From: Cryptomeria japonica
Taxonomy: Eukaryota; Streptophyta; Pinopsida; Cupressales; Cupressaceae
Length of the DNA: 64,000 nucleotides
NCBI RefSeq assembly: GCF_030272615.1
Contig: NC_081406.1
Location: 402,764,939 to 402,828,938, forward strand
Reading direction: 5' to 3'
Part shown: positions 35,480-46,545 of the stretch, one piece after another
Numbering within the stretch: the first letter of the stretch is position 1
Layout of the letters: every line of letters begins with the position of its first letter
Notes under the pieces: model-generated
The model's input: only the letters and a program-made list of their open reading frames with translations
Told to the model about the DNA's origin: nothing
Database searches by the model: none
Made by a program: the position numbers and the translations under genes

Positions 35480-36607
35480 TCAGACATAAAATTTCTTCAG
35501 ATGCATGCTATTGATGGGTTCTTCAAGTTGATCTTGATCTTGTGTTGATAGCTGATATGCTTCTGATCCGAATACTTTTGTGACCACAAACGGACCTAAC
35601 CCGTTTGGTTCAAACTTTTCTTTCTTTTCTCGATCTGCCTGGTTGTGTAGATTTTCCTTTAGTACTAGTTCCCCTACTTGAAAGATTTGTGGTTTGACCC
35701 TGTGATTATAACTCTGGCACATTCTTTGTTGATATACCTTTAAATGAGCAAAGGAATTTTGTCTTCATTCATGAATTAGTTCTAACTCTTGCAGTCTAGA
35801 TACTTGTTGTTCTTCATCTATGATGAGACCTTTTAATGATACTCGTAGATAAGGTATCTCTACTTCTAGTGGCAGTATTCCTTCTGATCCATAAACAAGA
35901 GAGAAAGGTGTGGCACCTATTGGTGTGTGGATACTAGCAGGGTAGGCCCATAGAGCAGGGTTCAATTGAATATGCCAATATTTTATAGCATCATTCACTG
36001 TCTTTTTGAGGATTTTCAAAATAGTGTTGTTTGATGCTTCTGCTTGTCCATTCCCTTGTGGCTAGTAGGGTGTGGAGAATTTGTGTTGGATCTTGAATTT
36101 CTCACATAGCTCTTGTACATCCTGATTCTTGAATGGTCACTCATTATCAGTGATAATGGTCATTGGTATTCTACAGTGACAGATGATATAGTTCAAGATA
36201 AATGCAACAATTTGTTTTCCTGTGGTATTTGTGAGAGCTACTGCCTTAATCCATTTTGTGAAATATTTTGTAGCTACAAGGATGAATTTGTGACCATTAG
36301 ATGAAGAAGGATTTATGTTTCCTACTAGATCGAGACCCCATTGACAAAAAGGCCAAGATTTTGCCAAAGCATGAAGTTCTTGTGCTGGTGCATGAATCAA
36401 ATTCCCATGAATCTGACATTGTTTGCATGTTCTAGCTATCTGAAAATAATCTCATTCCATGGTTGGCCAATAATAGCCCAAGCGTATGAGTTTTTTTGAA
36501 AGGGTAAGACCACTTGAATGAGTGCCAAAAATGTCATTATGGACTTCATGTAAGGCCTTCTCAGATTCTTCTTATTCGAGACATCTTAAAAGAGTACCGT
36601 CTAGACC
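35480..36607 (-). pseudogene. Integrase of the Tat-like element
   Basis: Joins the element's cDNA into the host genome. Minus-strand translation shows the HHCC zinc module (His pair near 36540, then CKQCQIH near 36430-36410), the core with WGLDLVG (first Asp), TDNE (second Asp, with the usual Gly replaced) and NGQAEASN (Glu). A C-terminal region has GLGPFVV, the GPY/F-type module, ending LKKFYV-stop at 35480. Stops interrupt it at several places, for example after TDNE and after ELELIHE. The frame is otherwise continuous for about 375 codons. No chromodomain seen. Confidence 0.85.
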
Positions 36608-37747
36608 TCATTTAAACAGGGTATCCACAATGAGAGTAAAATGGGAGGATTGGCGAATAAAGTTTCTCTTTTGATTTTTTGATAAGTCAAGAGGTAAAGT
36701 GTTATCTTTCAAGTATGTGTAAGTTTGGCCATAGTGGGAGGAATCATGCCCCACAAGGTGATAGATAGTTTGGGAATTGGGACAATTATGAGCAGGGTAA
36801 AACAACTCTTCTACCAGAAATTCATAATGATGTTGATTTTCCTGTGTCTGAAGTAGAGAAGCAAGTGTAGCCATGGCATCTGCTGCTTTGTTGTCACTTC
36901 TTGGAATTTGCTGAAAAGTTATTTCTACAAAGTATTTCTTGATATCATCAACCATCTTTTTATAAGGCATCAACTTTTCATCCTTTGTTTGATAGTCATC
37001 ATTGATTTGATTGATGACAAGCTGAGAGTCTCCAAAGACTTGAAGTTGTGTAATATTCCATTCTATAGCCATTTTGATACTTGTAACCAAAGCTTCATAT
37101 TTTGATGTGTTGTTGGTGTATGGAAACCTTAATTTGTATGCTTTTGGAATTGTATGACCTTGTGGTGTGATGAATAGAATACCTGCTCTTGATCCATGTT
37201 GTGTATATGAACCATCAAAGTATAATTTCCATGTCTTTGTTGTGACTGTTAGGATATTAGCATCGGGAAATTCAATCTGTAAAGGATGATCATCTTGAAG
37301 TGGTGTCTCAGCTAGTTGGTTTGCAATGACTTGTCCTTTTATAGCTTTTATGTCAACATACTCAATATCAAACTCACTCAAGATCATGATCCATTTTTCT
37401 GGTTGTCCTATTAATGTTGCTTTGCTGAGTAAGTATTTTAGGGGATCGACTTTAGCAATTAACTTGATGGAGTGAGATAGTAGATAGTGCCATAATTTTT
37501 GAGAAGCAAAAACTACTGCCAAGCATGTTTTTTCTGTTGGTGAATAATTGATCTCGTATCCTACTAGTGTTCTACTAATGTAGTAGATAGCTCATTCTTT
37601 TCCTTCATTATCCTGTTGTGTGAGAAAAACTCCTAATGATTCTTCAGTGGTCGATACATAAAGTAATAACGACTTTCCTAGAATTGGTGACATTAGTACA
37701 GGTGATTGCATGAGATAAGCCTTGATCTTGTTGAATGCGTCCTCACA
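36608..37747 (-). pseudogene. RNase H plus archaeal-type second RNase H
   Basis: Degrades the RNA strand of RNA-DNA hybrids during reverse transcription. The first, Ty3-type domain (about 37740-37300) has LLLYVSTTEESLG, where the first catalytic Asp of active enzymes is replaced by Ser, so it is probably only structural. The second domain (about 37240-36860) has WKLYFDGS, KYEAL, FGDSQLV and RSDNKAADAMA, preserving the D-E-D-D type catalytic set. This pairing, a dead native domain followed by an acquired active one between RT and integrase, is typical of Tat elements. The 304-codon frame 37522-36608 is intact; stops occur upstream. Confidence 0.85.
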
Positions 37748-38455
37748 TTAATGGTCCCACTTGAAATGAACATTTTTGTGCAATAGATGAGTAAATGGTT
37801 GACATTTATCTGCTAGTTGAGCAACAAATCTTTTGATTGACTGGAGTTTTCCATGGAGTGATCTGAGTTGACTTATATTCTTGGGAGACATCATTTCCGT
37901 GATTTCTTTTACCTTAGTTGGATCCACTTTGATACCTCTAGCTAAAACAATGTATCCCAATAGCTTTCCTGAAGTGACACCAAAGGCACATTTCTTAGGG
38001 TTTAGCCATAGCTTGTATTGTTCTAACATTTCAAAGATCTTTTCTAGTATCTCTATATGTTCTTCTCTATTGTATGATTTAGCCAAGATGTCATCCACAT
38101 AGTCTTCCATGAATGTATGCATCATGTCATGAAATATAGTTGTCATAGCTCTTTGATATGTAGCACCTGTGTTCTTTAATCCAAAAGGCATGATGTTCCA
38201 GAAGAAAGTACCCCATGGACATGTGAAAGTTGTCTTTTCTTGGTCTTCGGGTGATATTTTGATCTAATTGTATCTAGAGAGACCATCCATTAAAGAGAAC
38301 ATGGAGTGTCCAGCAGTTAAATCTACAATGATGTCGATGTTAGGCAAAGGAAAATCATCCTTTGGACATGCATTATTAAGATCTCTGAAGTCTATGCATA
38401 TTCTGATGCTTTTATCTAGTTTTGTAGGAACGATGTTGGATACCCATTAAGGATA
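37748..38455 (-). pseudogene. Reverse transcriptase of the Tat-like element
   Basis: Minus-strand translation includes ICIDFRDLNNACPKDDFPLP, SLMDGLSRYN (followed by a TAG in place of Gln), the F..WGTFFW and IMPFGLKN segments, and the catalytic MEDYVDDILAKS box. LNPKKCAFGV, GKLLGYIV and the connection region follow. The YVDD box is intact. The frame from 38191 to 37748 is open (147 codons); one stop lies just upstream. About 700 bp of a normally larger RT domain is recognisable. Confidence 0.85.
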
Positions 38456-38662
38456 TGATACAAGTCTGATGAATCCTACGTCCAATAATCTTTAGTTTTT
38501 CTTTGACCAAGAGAGCGATATGAGTATGCATTTTCCTTAACTTCTATTTGACTGGTTTGGCTCCTAGACTAACATTTAAGTGATGCATAATAAGCTCTGG
38601 ATCTAACCCTGGCATGTCTACATATGACCAGGCGAAATTGATTTGTCATCATTTGAAGAATT

Positions 38663-40080
38663 CTATTGTTGCATTTCTTCTTCTGATAGAGAAGTTGTTG
38701 GATGAAGAATCTTTGGTTGCTCTGTTGTGCCAATATTAACTGCCTCTGTTGGTTCGATCAAAATGGATGACCTTTCTTGATAGTGCTCAGGTAAAGTGTC
38801 AAATCTCCCATCTTTCGGTGCCTCGAGTAGGTTTTCACCATTAGATGTGTCCTCTCTTTTTACTTTTTCCCGATCTAATGTGTTCAATAAATGGTTTTCA
38901 GCATTACCCCTGATATTCTTTTCTTTATTTTCACTTTTGCGACTAGGAGATTTGTCACCCACTTGATCGGAAGATGCGCTGCTGAAATTCTTGGTGAGAG
39001 TTGTTACAGGTTCGATTGCGTTAAGATATACAAATATAGCATGGTCATTTGGAAAGGTATCAATGGTGGTATGTCCTTCATTTTCCCAATCAATAAGCTT
39101 AGGGTGGATTAGAGGTAAGAGGTCTTCGGGTTGGGATCTTTCGAGGGTATCGAGGGTCATGATGGATGTATCAAAGTTTTCAATATGTATGTCGATGTCT
39201 AGAATGGTACTCTCATCATAATGACCTCACATAAGAAACTCTTGATTGTCCTCGGTTGAGTCCAAGTCAGCCAAATGTGATTCTAATTCAAGTGAACTAT
39301 TTCCTGACGTTTGTCCTGCATACGTATGAACTACAACTCCTACATCTCCTTCAAAGAAATTTTCTTCAGCTGATTCTTCAGAGTGATAGGAATCCCATTC
39401 CCATTCATTAGAATCTGTATCACTTGCAGCTTGCAATCTACAGATTTTTTCATATATTATTTGACTTGCTTCTTCAGCTTTTCTTGTTATATCTTTTCTT
39501 CTTTCATATTCAACTTCTTTAGGACTGAGATTGAGTTCTATCAATTTTGCTATGAGCTCTCCTTGACTTATAATAGCTTCTTTCTTGTTTTGATTGAGAT
39601 TTAATACTGCTTGAGAGATGCTTTTAGTTTGTTTCTCTTGTTGATTTGAAGCTTGCTTCTTTTCCCATTTCATGTTTGCTTGCATTTGTTTCTTAGCTGA
39701 TGTTTCTTCTCGTTCAATTTCTAGTTTTTCTTGTTTGTTTTCATATTCCTCTTGTTGTTGACTAGAAGATGTGTCTTCTGGTAGATTAACTTGTCCATAC
39801 CCTAAGCCTATTTTTTTTGTAGTCTACTGAGTGTAAGGTGGATAGGTTCTGAGATACCTTCTTTTCTTTTTCCTATAGGACCCATTCCAATGTATCCCAT
39901 TTTTTTGAGAATGTTAAATCCTTTTCCATACTTTTCTGTAGGTATGCAGACATTGTTGATCTTTTATTGAAATTCTTCATCCTTGTATAGCCACTATAGC
40001 ACATCTTTGTCTTTTGTTTCCTCTGATAAGGTTCCAACACTAACAAATGCTCCATCAAATATCGGAAGATGTTTTACAAT
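38663..40080 (-). pseudogene. Acidic linker between protease and RT
   Basis: Two open minus-strand frames (39685-39227, 152 codons; 39160-38663, 165 codons) with Glu/Ser/Asp-rich and coiled-coil-like sequence (for example SQAVLNLNQNKKEAIISQG) and no catalytic motif. The position between protease and RT and the common strand show they are part of the polyprotein. No function assigned. Confidence 0.55.
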
Positions 40081-40249
40081 TGGTTGTTGTTTAGAGTTTG
40101 ATGGTTTTCCAAAGATTTAGGAGAAAGTGGTAATTGTGATATTGAATATTCTTCATTCCCTCGATCTCTTAGCTGCATTTGTTTTTCTATACTTGGTAAG
40201 ATAGAGGCAAATTATTGTTCCTTGGATTGTGTGTTCGAAGATGATGCCT

Positions 40250-40720
40250 CCCTATTATGAGGAACAATGACTTCTTGAATTGGTTTAAGATTACTACAAT
40301 ACTAAAATGGATTTGAATCTATTGAGATCGTGATTTCCTGCCCACTATAGGGAAACTTTAAGAATTGATGGTATGTTGATGGAACAACTTGTATGTCATG
40401 TATCCAGGGTCTTCCCAAGAGTATGTTATATGATAAATCTATGTCTAGAACTCGGCATGCTGTGTCTTTCTACAAAGGTCCCACTCTGATAAGTAACATC
40501 TCAATTCCTTTAGAGGAACGTTCTTCTTCATCATAGGCTTTAATGGTGATCTTTTTACGGGGATCAACTACATCTTCTGAATAACCTAAAGCATAGACAA
40601 GACTCAAAGAGCAGATGTTTAAGCCAGCTCCTCCATCTATTAGGATACGTTTAACTCGTGTCTTATGAATGATGACTTTGATATGCAAGGGAGTGTTATG
40701 GGGATGTTGCAAGGACATGT
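40250..40720 (-). pseudogene. Aspartic protease of the Tat-like element
   Basis: Processes the Gag-Pol polyprotein. The active-site segment ILIDGGAGLNICS near 40645-40605 follows NTPLHIKVIIHKTRVKR, and is followed by a TIKAYDEE.. RSSKGIEMLLI flap/strand region. Further downstream comes [12 protein letters not shown], the usual end of plant Ty3 proteases, after one TAG stop near 40470. Same frame as the gag C-terminus. Confidence 0.75.
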
Positions 40721-41129
40721 TGCCTTCTTCAGTGAATGATAATAAGTGAGGGGTTGTGAGGTGTCCCACCATAGTTTGGAATTGCTCGATATCAAGATCT
40801 TTGGAAAGTATTGTATCTACTAATGCTCGTTCAAGAATTTCTTTGTGTGCAGGTGAAAGCTTTAAAAGTTCTAAGATGGATACTTGTGCAGGTGTTTTCT
40901 CTAATTTATCCACCAGGTTGTATTGTTTGGTAGTGGATGATGTGTTTGTAGTAGGACCCGACAAAACTACTTTGGCTTTACTTCGTGTGATAGCATGAGA
41001 AGGTTCTTGATTCTTCTTTTCTTTAACTACAATCACGTTTACCACATTATCATATATATGAGCATAATTTACCTTTTCTTTATCCTTGCCATTATTTTTT
41101 GTTGATGATTCACCTTTGTCATAATTTGG

Positions 41130-42803
41130 AAGTGGAGTTTTAAAAGTTGTATGAGATTCATTTGTTGTATGTCCATCCACAGTTATTACTCCATTATCAA
41201 TCAATTCTTGGCTGACATGTTTCAACTTCTGAAAACTATCTATGTGATGTCCTTTGTTTTGATGGAAATCGCAATAATGGTTATCATTCCACCAAGGTGG
41301 TTTTATTTGAGGTTCGTAGTTTCTTTCTTCTAGCAAAGTAATCAGTTTGTTTGCGAGAAGTGTCTTTAATGTAGACCTAAGGGGTTCACCAATGTTTGTA
41401 AATTGCCTTCGAAAGAAGTTTTTAATAGTTTCTTTTTGGTGATGGTTGTTTTGTTGAGCTGCTTCTAAGTGAGTGGATAAATTAAAAACCAGTTTCTTTG
41501 GTTTCACACTGTTATTATCCACTATTCCATCATTGACGACATTTCGATTTCTATTCCAAAACTTTGGCTTATCATTGTGATTGTTGTTATTGTTATTGTT
41601 GTTATTAGGAGGATGAACTTAGTCTTTATATATTTTCAACTCACGTTTTTTTATCATGGCTTCCTCCATTCTGATTCCATTATCAATCATTTTTCTGAAA
41701 CTTTGATTTCCTTGCATTTTTAAGTAATAACATATTTGATCATTTAAGTTGTTGATGAATATGTCCATTTTTTCATATTATGGCACTGTACAAGGATACC
41801 GTGAAGCTAACCGTCTCCATCATTGTAAAAATATCATGAAAGGTTCTCCACTTTTTTGTTTGGCATTAAATAGGTCTAGCATTGTTACTTCATGTTGTAT
41901 GTTATAAGAGTATTGTGAAACAAACTTATCCACCAATTCTGAGAATGATCTGATTCCAGGGGGAAGTTTGGAGAACCATTCCATAGCTAATCCAGTTAAG
42001 CTTTTCAAAAATTATCTCATTAAGTAGGTATCCTCATGTGCAAACTCCATACTCATTGTGCAAAATTATCGTATATAATCTTGAGGGTTAGTGCTTCCAT
42101 CATATTTTTCATATCTAGGAGTTTCAAAACCTATAGGAAATGGTATCATGTTTAGATTTCTGTCGAATGGATAAGGAAAGATTTCTTGAAGTGAGTATCG
42201 TCTAACATTTCCCCTCTACATATCTTGAATTTGTATTTGCAGTGTTTGTAGTTGTTGTGTGAGAGTTGTGATAGGTTTATCAACATGTTTTGTTCTGGCA
42301 TAACCATGATTTTGCATTCTAGGAGGATCTGGATCTCTTCTTGTTTCATCTCTAGTCATTCTTATATCTTCATTGGATTGAATGTTATTCAGAATTTCCC
42401 CTTCATCTCTTTTGGGTATGTAAGTTTCTTCATTGGTTTTGGTGTTATTAGGAATTGATGTGTCATTCATTTGGAGACCAAAAATATCTTCGTATTGTTC
42501 GTTATTAGAGGGAAGATCACTTTTCTTTTGTGTCAATTTGTTCACATCAAAATCTTGGGGAAGTGTAGCACCAGATTTTGCTAACATTAGGAAATATTTT
42601 TCTTTTTCTCCCTCCAATACTTTTTGTATAAATTTATCTAAATGAGGATCCTTTTTGATGTGTCTGATATTTTGTTATGTTATTTCTCCTTCAACTTGTA
42701 TTTCATCTTCATGTTCCATGATTATATGCTCTTCAGTTGTTTCCAATGTTTCAATTTTCATCGCTGCGATTCTTCGTCTCTGAGCTCTGGTTAGAACAGG
42801 CAT
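41130..42803 (-). pseudogene. Gag of the Tat-like element
   Basis: Capsid/nucleocapsid precursor. The likely start MPVLTRAQRRRIAA is at 42803. The capsid-like segment (about 42150-41820) includes YEKYDGSTNPQDYIR, GLAMEWFSKLPPGIRSF and FVSQYSYN, the retrotransposon gag core. The nucleocapsid has an Asn-rich stretch (about 41610-41575) and a zinc-finger-like YCDFHQNKGHHIDSFQKLKH (about 41280-41220), in which the last Cys is Ser. Stops at about 42675, 42060, 42010 and 41815 break it. Confidence 0.75.
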
Positions 42804-44837
42804 ACACGTGTATTATTTTGCTAGGATTTGATTGTCTAATTTTTGTTTTGATAAGTTATCAATTGTCAAGGTAAATGTGATAGCACGATATGACACGAAA
42901 AGATGGTTCAAGTGTTTAAAGTTTTGCATCTTTTTCGATCTTCGGTTTTTGAGTGCAATGATGATGATTTGATAAAAACCAAGTCCAGTAGGAATGATAT
43001 ATCCTACGAAGTGGGACAAGATTATCCTGACCAAACGTTTTAGTTTCATGATAAAGGATGATAGATCCTGATGAGAAACTATGTTTGAGTGATCAGTTTA
43101 TCCAATAGGGTGATAATGCACTTTGAGATGTTTAGATCTTCAACTTGTTGAGGGTGAGCACTTGAAAATCTTTAGGTGTTTATGCTCTAAAGTCTAATTT
43201 TGATGGATGATAACTTGACCAAGTGAACTAAGAAGACAATCCAACCACAAAATGACAAAGAACGGGCATTTATGATTACTGCAAATTGATCAAGGAGAAA
43301 TGACAGATCCAAAAAAGGCATGCAGGACATAGCTCTGGACTGGCAGAAACAAAGACTCGTACGACAGACTATATAGCCCCAAACAACAAGAGATACAAGG
43401 CCATATGACAAACTATGATTTTCATATACAAAAGAGCAGGCTCGTATGACAAACTTTTATGAACCATACGATAAAACATATTACTCGTACGATAAATAAT
43501 ACTAAGCAATATGACAAATCACTAGTTTGTACGACAAAATTTAATGAACCATATGACAAGATAAATGCCTTGTACGACAGAGAAAATGTGTTTGTTTTGT
43601 CGAATTTTGATCATTGAATTCTGATGTTTTGCTTATGTTTTCCAATTTTAGATGTCCAATTTTTCAATTTAGGGATGAATAGACAACAAACACGCTATAT
43701 GTTAAGTGACCTCAAGCATGCAAAACCCTAAGGAAGTTGGCTGAGGAGAGAAAACCTTTTCTTACAAACTTAGGTACACACGCAATAGCTAATCTAAATA
43801 TAGCCACTGAGTCTCACACAATGGATTCTCAACACCATATTATCTGACTCCAAACACTAAAGGGGGCACGATATTGCAAGTATCTTGGGAGAGTTACTAT
43901 CTCTTTTACACAAATATTATCACCCTTTCGGAGGTGAATCAGGTAGCTTCTAATTTAACCAGCACTAGTAAGGGATCTATTCAACGTGTCGGTGTATAAT
44001 ACTCAATTAAGAGGTCTCCCAGCCTTGAAAACCAAGGTTTTCTATACCCAAAGGTACAAAGGAGAACTATTCCCAAGTATTGTCATTGACTTGATTTTCA
44101 TCAAATCACATTTATTTTATAGTGGGTTGGATTACTTGGTGATAGTCGTTCCCACTTAGGTCGTTCCCCTCTCACTGGCCTTAATGGCTAAGAGTTATTA
44201 GCTCCTTGGGAGGGTAGGCCCGCTAAAGATATGCACTAATGAAAGTAAAAGATGAGTCTAGCTTTCTGATCACCTAAGAAAGGTGAGAGCATACTCGCCT
44301 ATCATCAAAAACAAAAAATACATGATTATTCATTCCTCTAGCAGAAGATAAGTGTGCCTAGAAAAATTTAAGAAATACACAAATTTATGTTGAATTCTTC
44401 TAGGCAACCAGCAAAATAGATCCATTAGTAATCATGATGTGTTTGGTTGAAATAAGTCTTTGGCTAGCATATCTTCGACAATCGTCCTGCAGAATTAGTT
44501 AGGCTTCCAAAAAAGCTCATAAACAAACCTGGATTAGCGTTAATAATGATCAGATTAAAACCTGCAAACCCTAAAATGATGTCTATTTAAAGAAAATAGA
44601 AGCAGAAAGTCGTACGACACGCTTTACCAGCTCGTATGATAGAACTTTAGATCTCGTGAAAAAGCAGAAATAGGTTCGTACGATACAAAAATGAGCTAAT
44701 ACAAGTAAAGAATGATTACCATGCCAAATCACAAAGAAGTTCGTACGAGTTAGCAAAGGAGCTCGTACGAGTTTCTGGTTCCAGCTTGATCAGAAATGAA
44801 GGTTGATGAAGCTTGAGAGGCCAAAAATGATAATTTT
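42804..44837 (-). other. Long 5' leader of the Tat-like element
   Basis: About 2 kb without a gene between primer site and gag. Contains two zones of short degenerate repeats with core TCGTACGA/CGTACGAC (43340-43590 and 44610-44790), spaced about 25-35 bp. The rest is unremarkable. Leader regions of this length occur in Tat elements. Confidence 0.5.
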
Positions 44838-44856
44838 GGCCCCATGGTGGGTGCCA
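44838..44856 (-). other. Primer-binding site of the Tat-like element
   Basis: Minus strand TGGCACCCACCATGGGGCC, three bases after the 5' LTR end. It resembles the TGGCGCCCACCGTGGGGCC-type primer sites of plant Ty3 elements, with two transitions (C to T / G to A). The cognate tRNA is not assigned here. Confidence 0.75.
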
Positions 44857-44859
44857 AAA

Positions 44860-45974
44860 TGTCGTGCCTGTGAAGTGTATACCTGCAGCTACAACACAAA
44901 ATACTCAATAGATCATTACAAGCATGGTTAGCAAATTCAAAACAAGGAAAGATAAAACCATGGCTAATCGATCTATTGCCTCCTAATAAATGCGAGTGTA
45001 GATTTGCTCTCAGATCTGGATAAGCAAATTCCAGTGAATTGACTACATCTAGATGGAGGATATGAAATGATAATGATGCATTTAAGTTATAAAAGAGAAT
45101 GATTAAGCTACATGATTCAAATTATGTTAGAAAATAAGCTAGATCTAAGATACAATTGCGTATAATAACAATGCTCAAATGATATACTAAGTTCAATATG
45201 CCTAATATGCAAATGAGATGGGATGATTATTGCTCCAAAATGGGGTCTATTTATAGGATTTCTAAGGCCAGGGGTGAGGTAGCAGGAATCAACGGTCAAG
45301 ATTGAGTCTAAAGATATCAATGGTGAAATTGGAGGAGGTTGGAAGAGAGGTTGGATGAAAGGGAACATTTGTCATCTCTATGGTGACAAGTGTCAAGAAG
45401 CTTATAGAAAGGTTGGATGAAAGGGAACATTTGTCATCTCTATGGTGACAAGTTTCAAGAATCTTCTAGAAAGGTTGGATGAAAGGGAACATTTTCCATC
45501 TCTATGGTGACAAGTGTCAAGAGGCTTCTAGGAGAGGGGACATGTGGCCCAAGAATGCCATGTGTCTCAAGGGAAGAGTAGGTTTAATTAAACCTAGGGT
45601 TAGATGCAATGGGTTAAGTTTAGTAATGGTTAGGTTAGGTGGTTAGAAGTTAGGAGGCATGTGGATAAATTTGAATTTAAAATTCAAATAAGACTAATTA
45701 ATTCTCAACAACTCATAAATTGATTTGTTTTAATTAGTTACAAGATTAGAAGAATTAATTGAAGATGGAGGGAGAATTAATTAATTTGAATTAATTAATC
45801 AAAGGGGATTATGAAAATGAACCAATTAAATAAATCATTAGATTTATTAATAAGTAGATGAAAAGGGATAATTTAATCAAATTGCTGAGTGAATTCAATT
45901 AAATTGGGAAGCTGGATTAATTAAATAATTGCTTATTTAATTAATTATCTTCAGACCATTTTTAGATGTATACA
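44860..45974 (-). repeat. 5' LTR of the nested Tat-like element
   Basis: 1,115 bp, matching 31816-32949; carries the same 62-bp tandem triplet (about 45350-45535) and the promoter below. Confidence 0.85.
45246..45256 (-). promoter_or_regulatory. LTR TATA box
   Basis: Minus strand TATAAATAGACCCC in the 5' LTR; the same box lies at 32221-32231 in the 3' LTR. It sits between the 62-bp repeats (upstream on this strand) and the primer site, as expected for the LTR promoter. Confidence 0.55.
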
Positions 45975-46346
45975 CTAATTTCTATAAGTACTGCTCTTTT
46001 TCATAATGGCTTAAATTCCTAATAGTAATCTTTTGCATAACACAACTATATTCATACTTATTTTATCAGTTTTAAAGGCATTCAATAAAAAGCCCTTCTG
46101 TTAGCATAATTGCAGGAAAACCTTTTGCCATCTCTGCAATTGCTAATTCCCACATTTTAAATTCACTTCAAATAAACCTCTTTTGTGCTTGAGAGCATAA
46201 GGTACACCTACTTGGGTTTAGTGGAGCCTAAAGTGCAGAGGAATTCGGTCTTCGACCATTCCTATTCGTTGGCCAAGGCTGATTGGATTAGCTGAGAATT
46301 AGGCAAGTCTTTGGTTTCCCAATCTATGGTTTTGGGCACCAACAGA

Positions 46347-46364
46347 TTGGCGACTCACTGGGGA
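46347..46364 (+). other. Primer-binding site of the giant Ty3 element
   Basis: TTGGCGACTCACTGGGGA starts two bases after the LTR end CACCAACA. The TGGCGAC..GGGGA form is a plausible tRNA 3'-end complement; the tRNA species is not assigned. Confidence 0.65.
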
Positions 46365-46545
46365 GTTGTATTAGGAAGTATTTAGAGTCTTTGGTAGTTT
46401 GTTTCAGACTCTACTGGAGGAAAGAACCTAGAAGATTAATAAAAGATATTGTTCCTCTTAGGAGGTGGTGACTCTACATTTAATACATGAATAATAGTTG
46501 GTATTTTGAGAAAGTAAGAGAAACCCTAGGCATTTATCAATAAAA

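Larger units (their letters stand above)
31816..45974 (-). mobile_element. Tat-like Ty3 LTR retrotransposon nested in the 5' LTR (14.2 kb)
   Basis: LTRs at 31816-32949 and 44860-45974; target duplication CTAAT at 31811-31815 and 45975-45979, exact. The uninterrupted host sequence can be read in the other LTR near 60183-60190. On the minus strand the order is 5' LTR, primer site, 2-kb leader, gag, protease, acidic linker, RT, degenerate RNase H, archaeal-type RNase H, integrase, a partial duplicate of integrase, 1.3-kb tail, polypurine tract, 3' LTR. RNase H duplication downstream of RT is the hallmark of the Tat clade of plant Ty3 elements. All ORFs carry stops. Confidence 0.85.
26801..46344 (+). 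repeat. 5' LTR of the giant Ty3 element (split by a nested element)
   Basis: The LTR occupies 26801-31815 and 45980-46344; the intervening 31816-45979 is the nested Tat-like element plus one CTAAT copy. Net length is about 5.38 kb. Matches 53212-60552 along its whole length. Confidence 0.85.
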
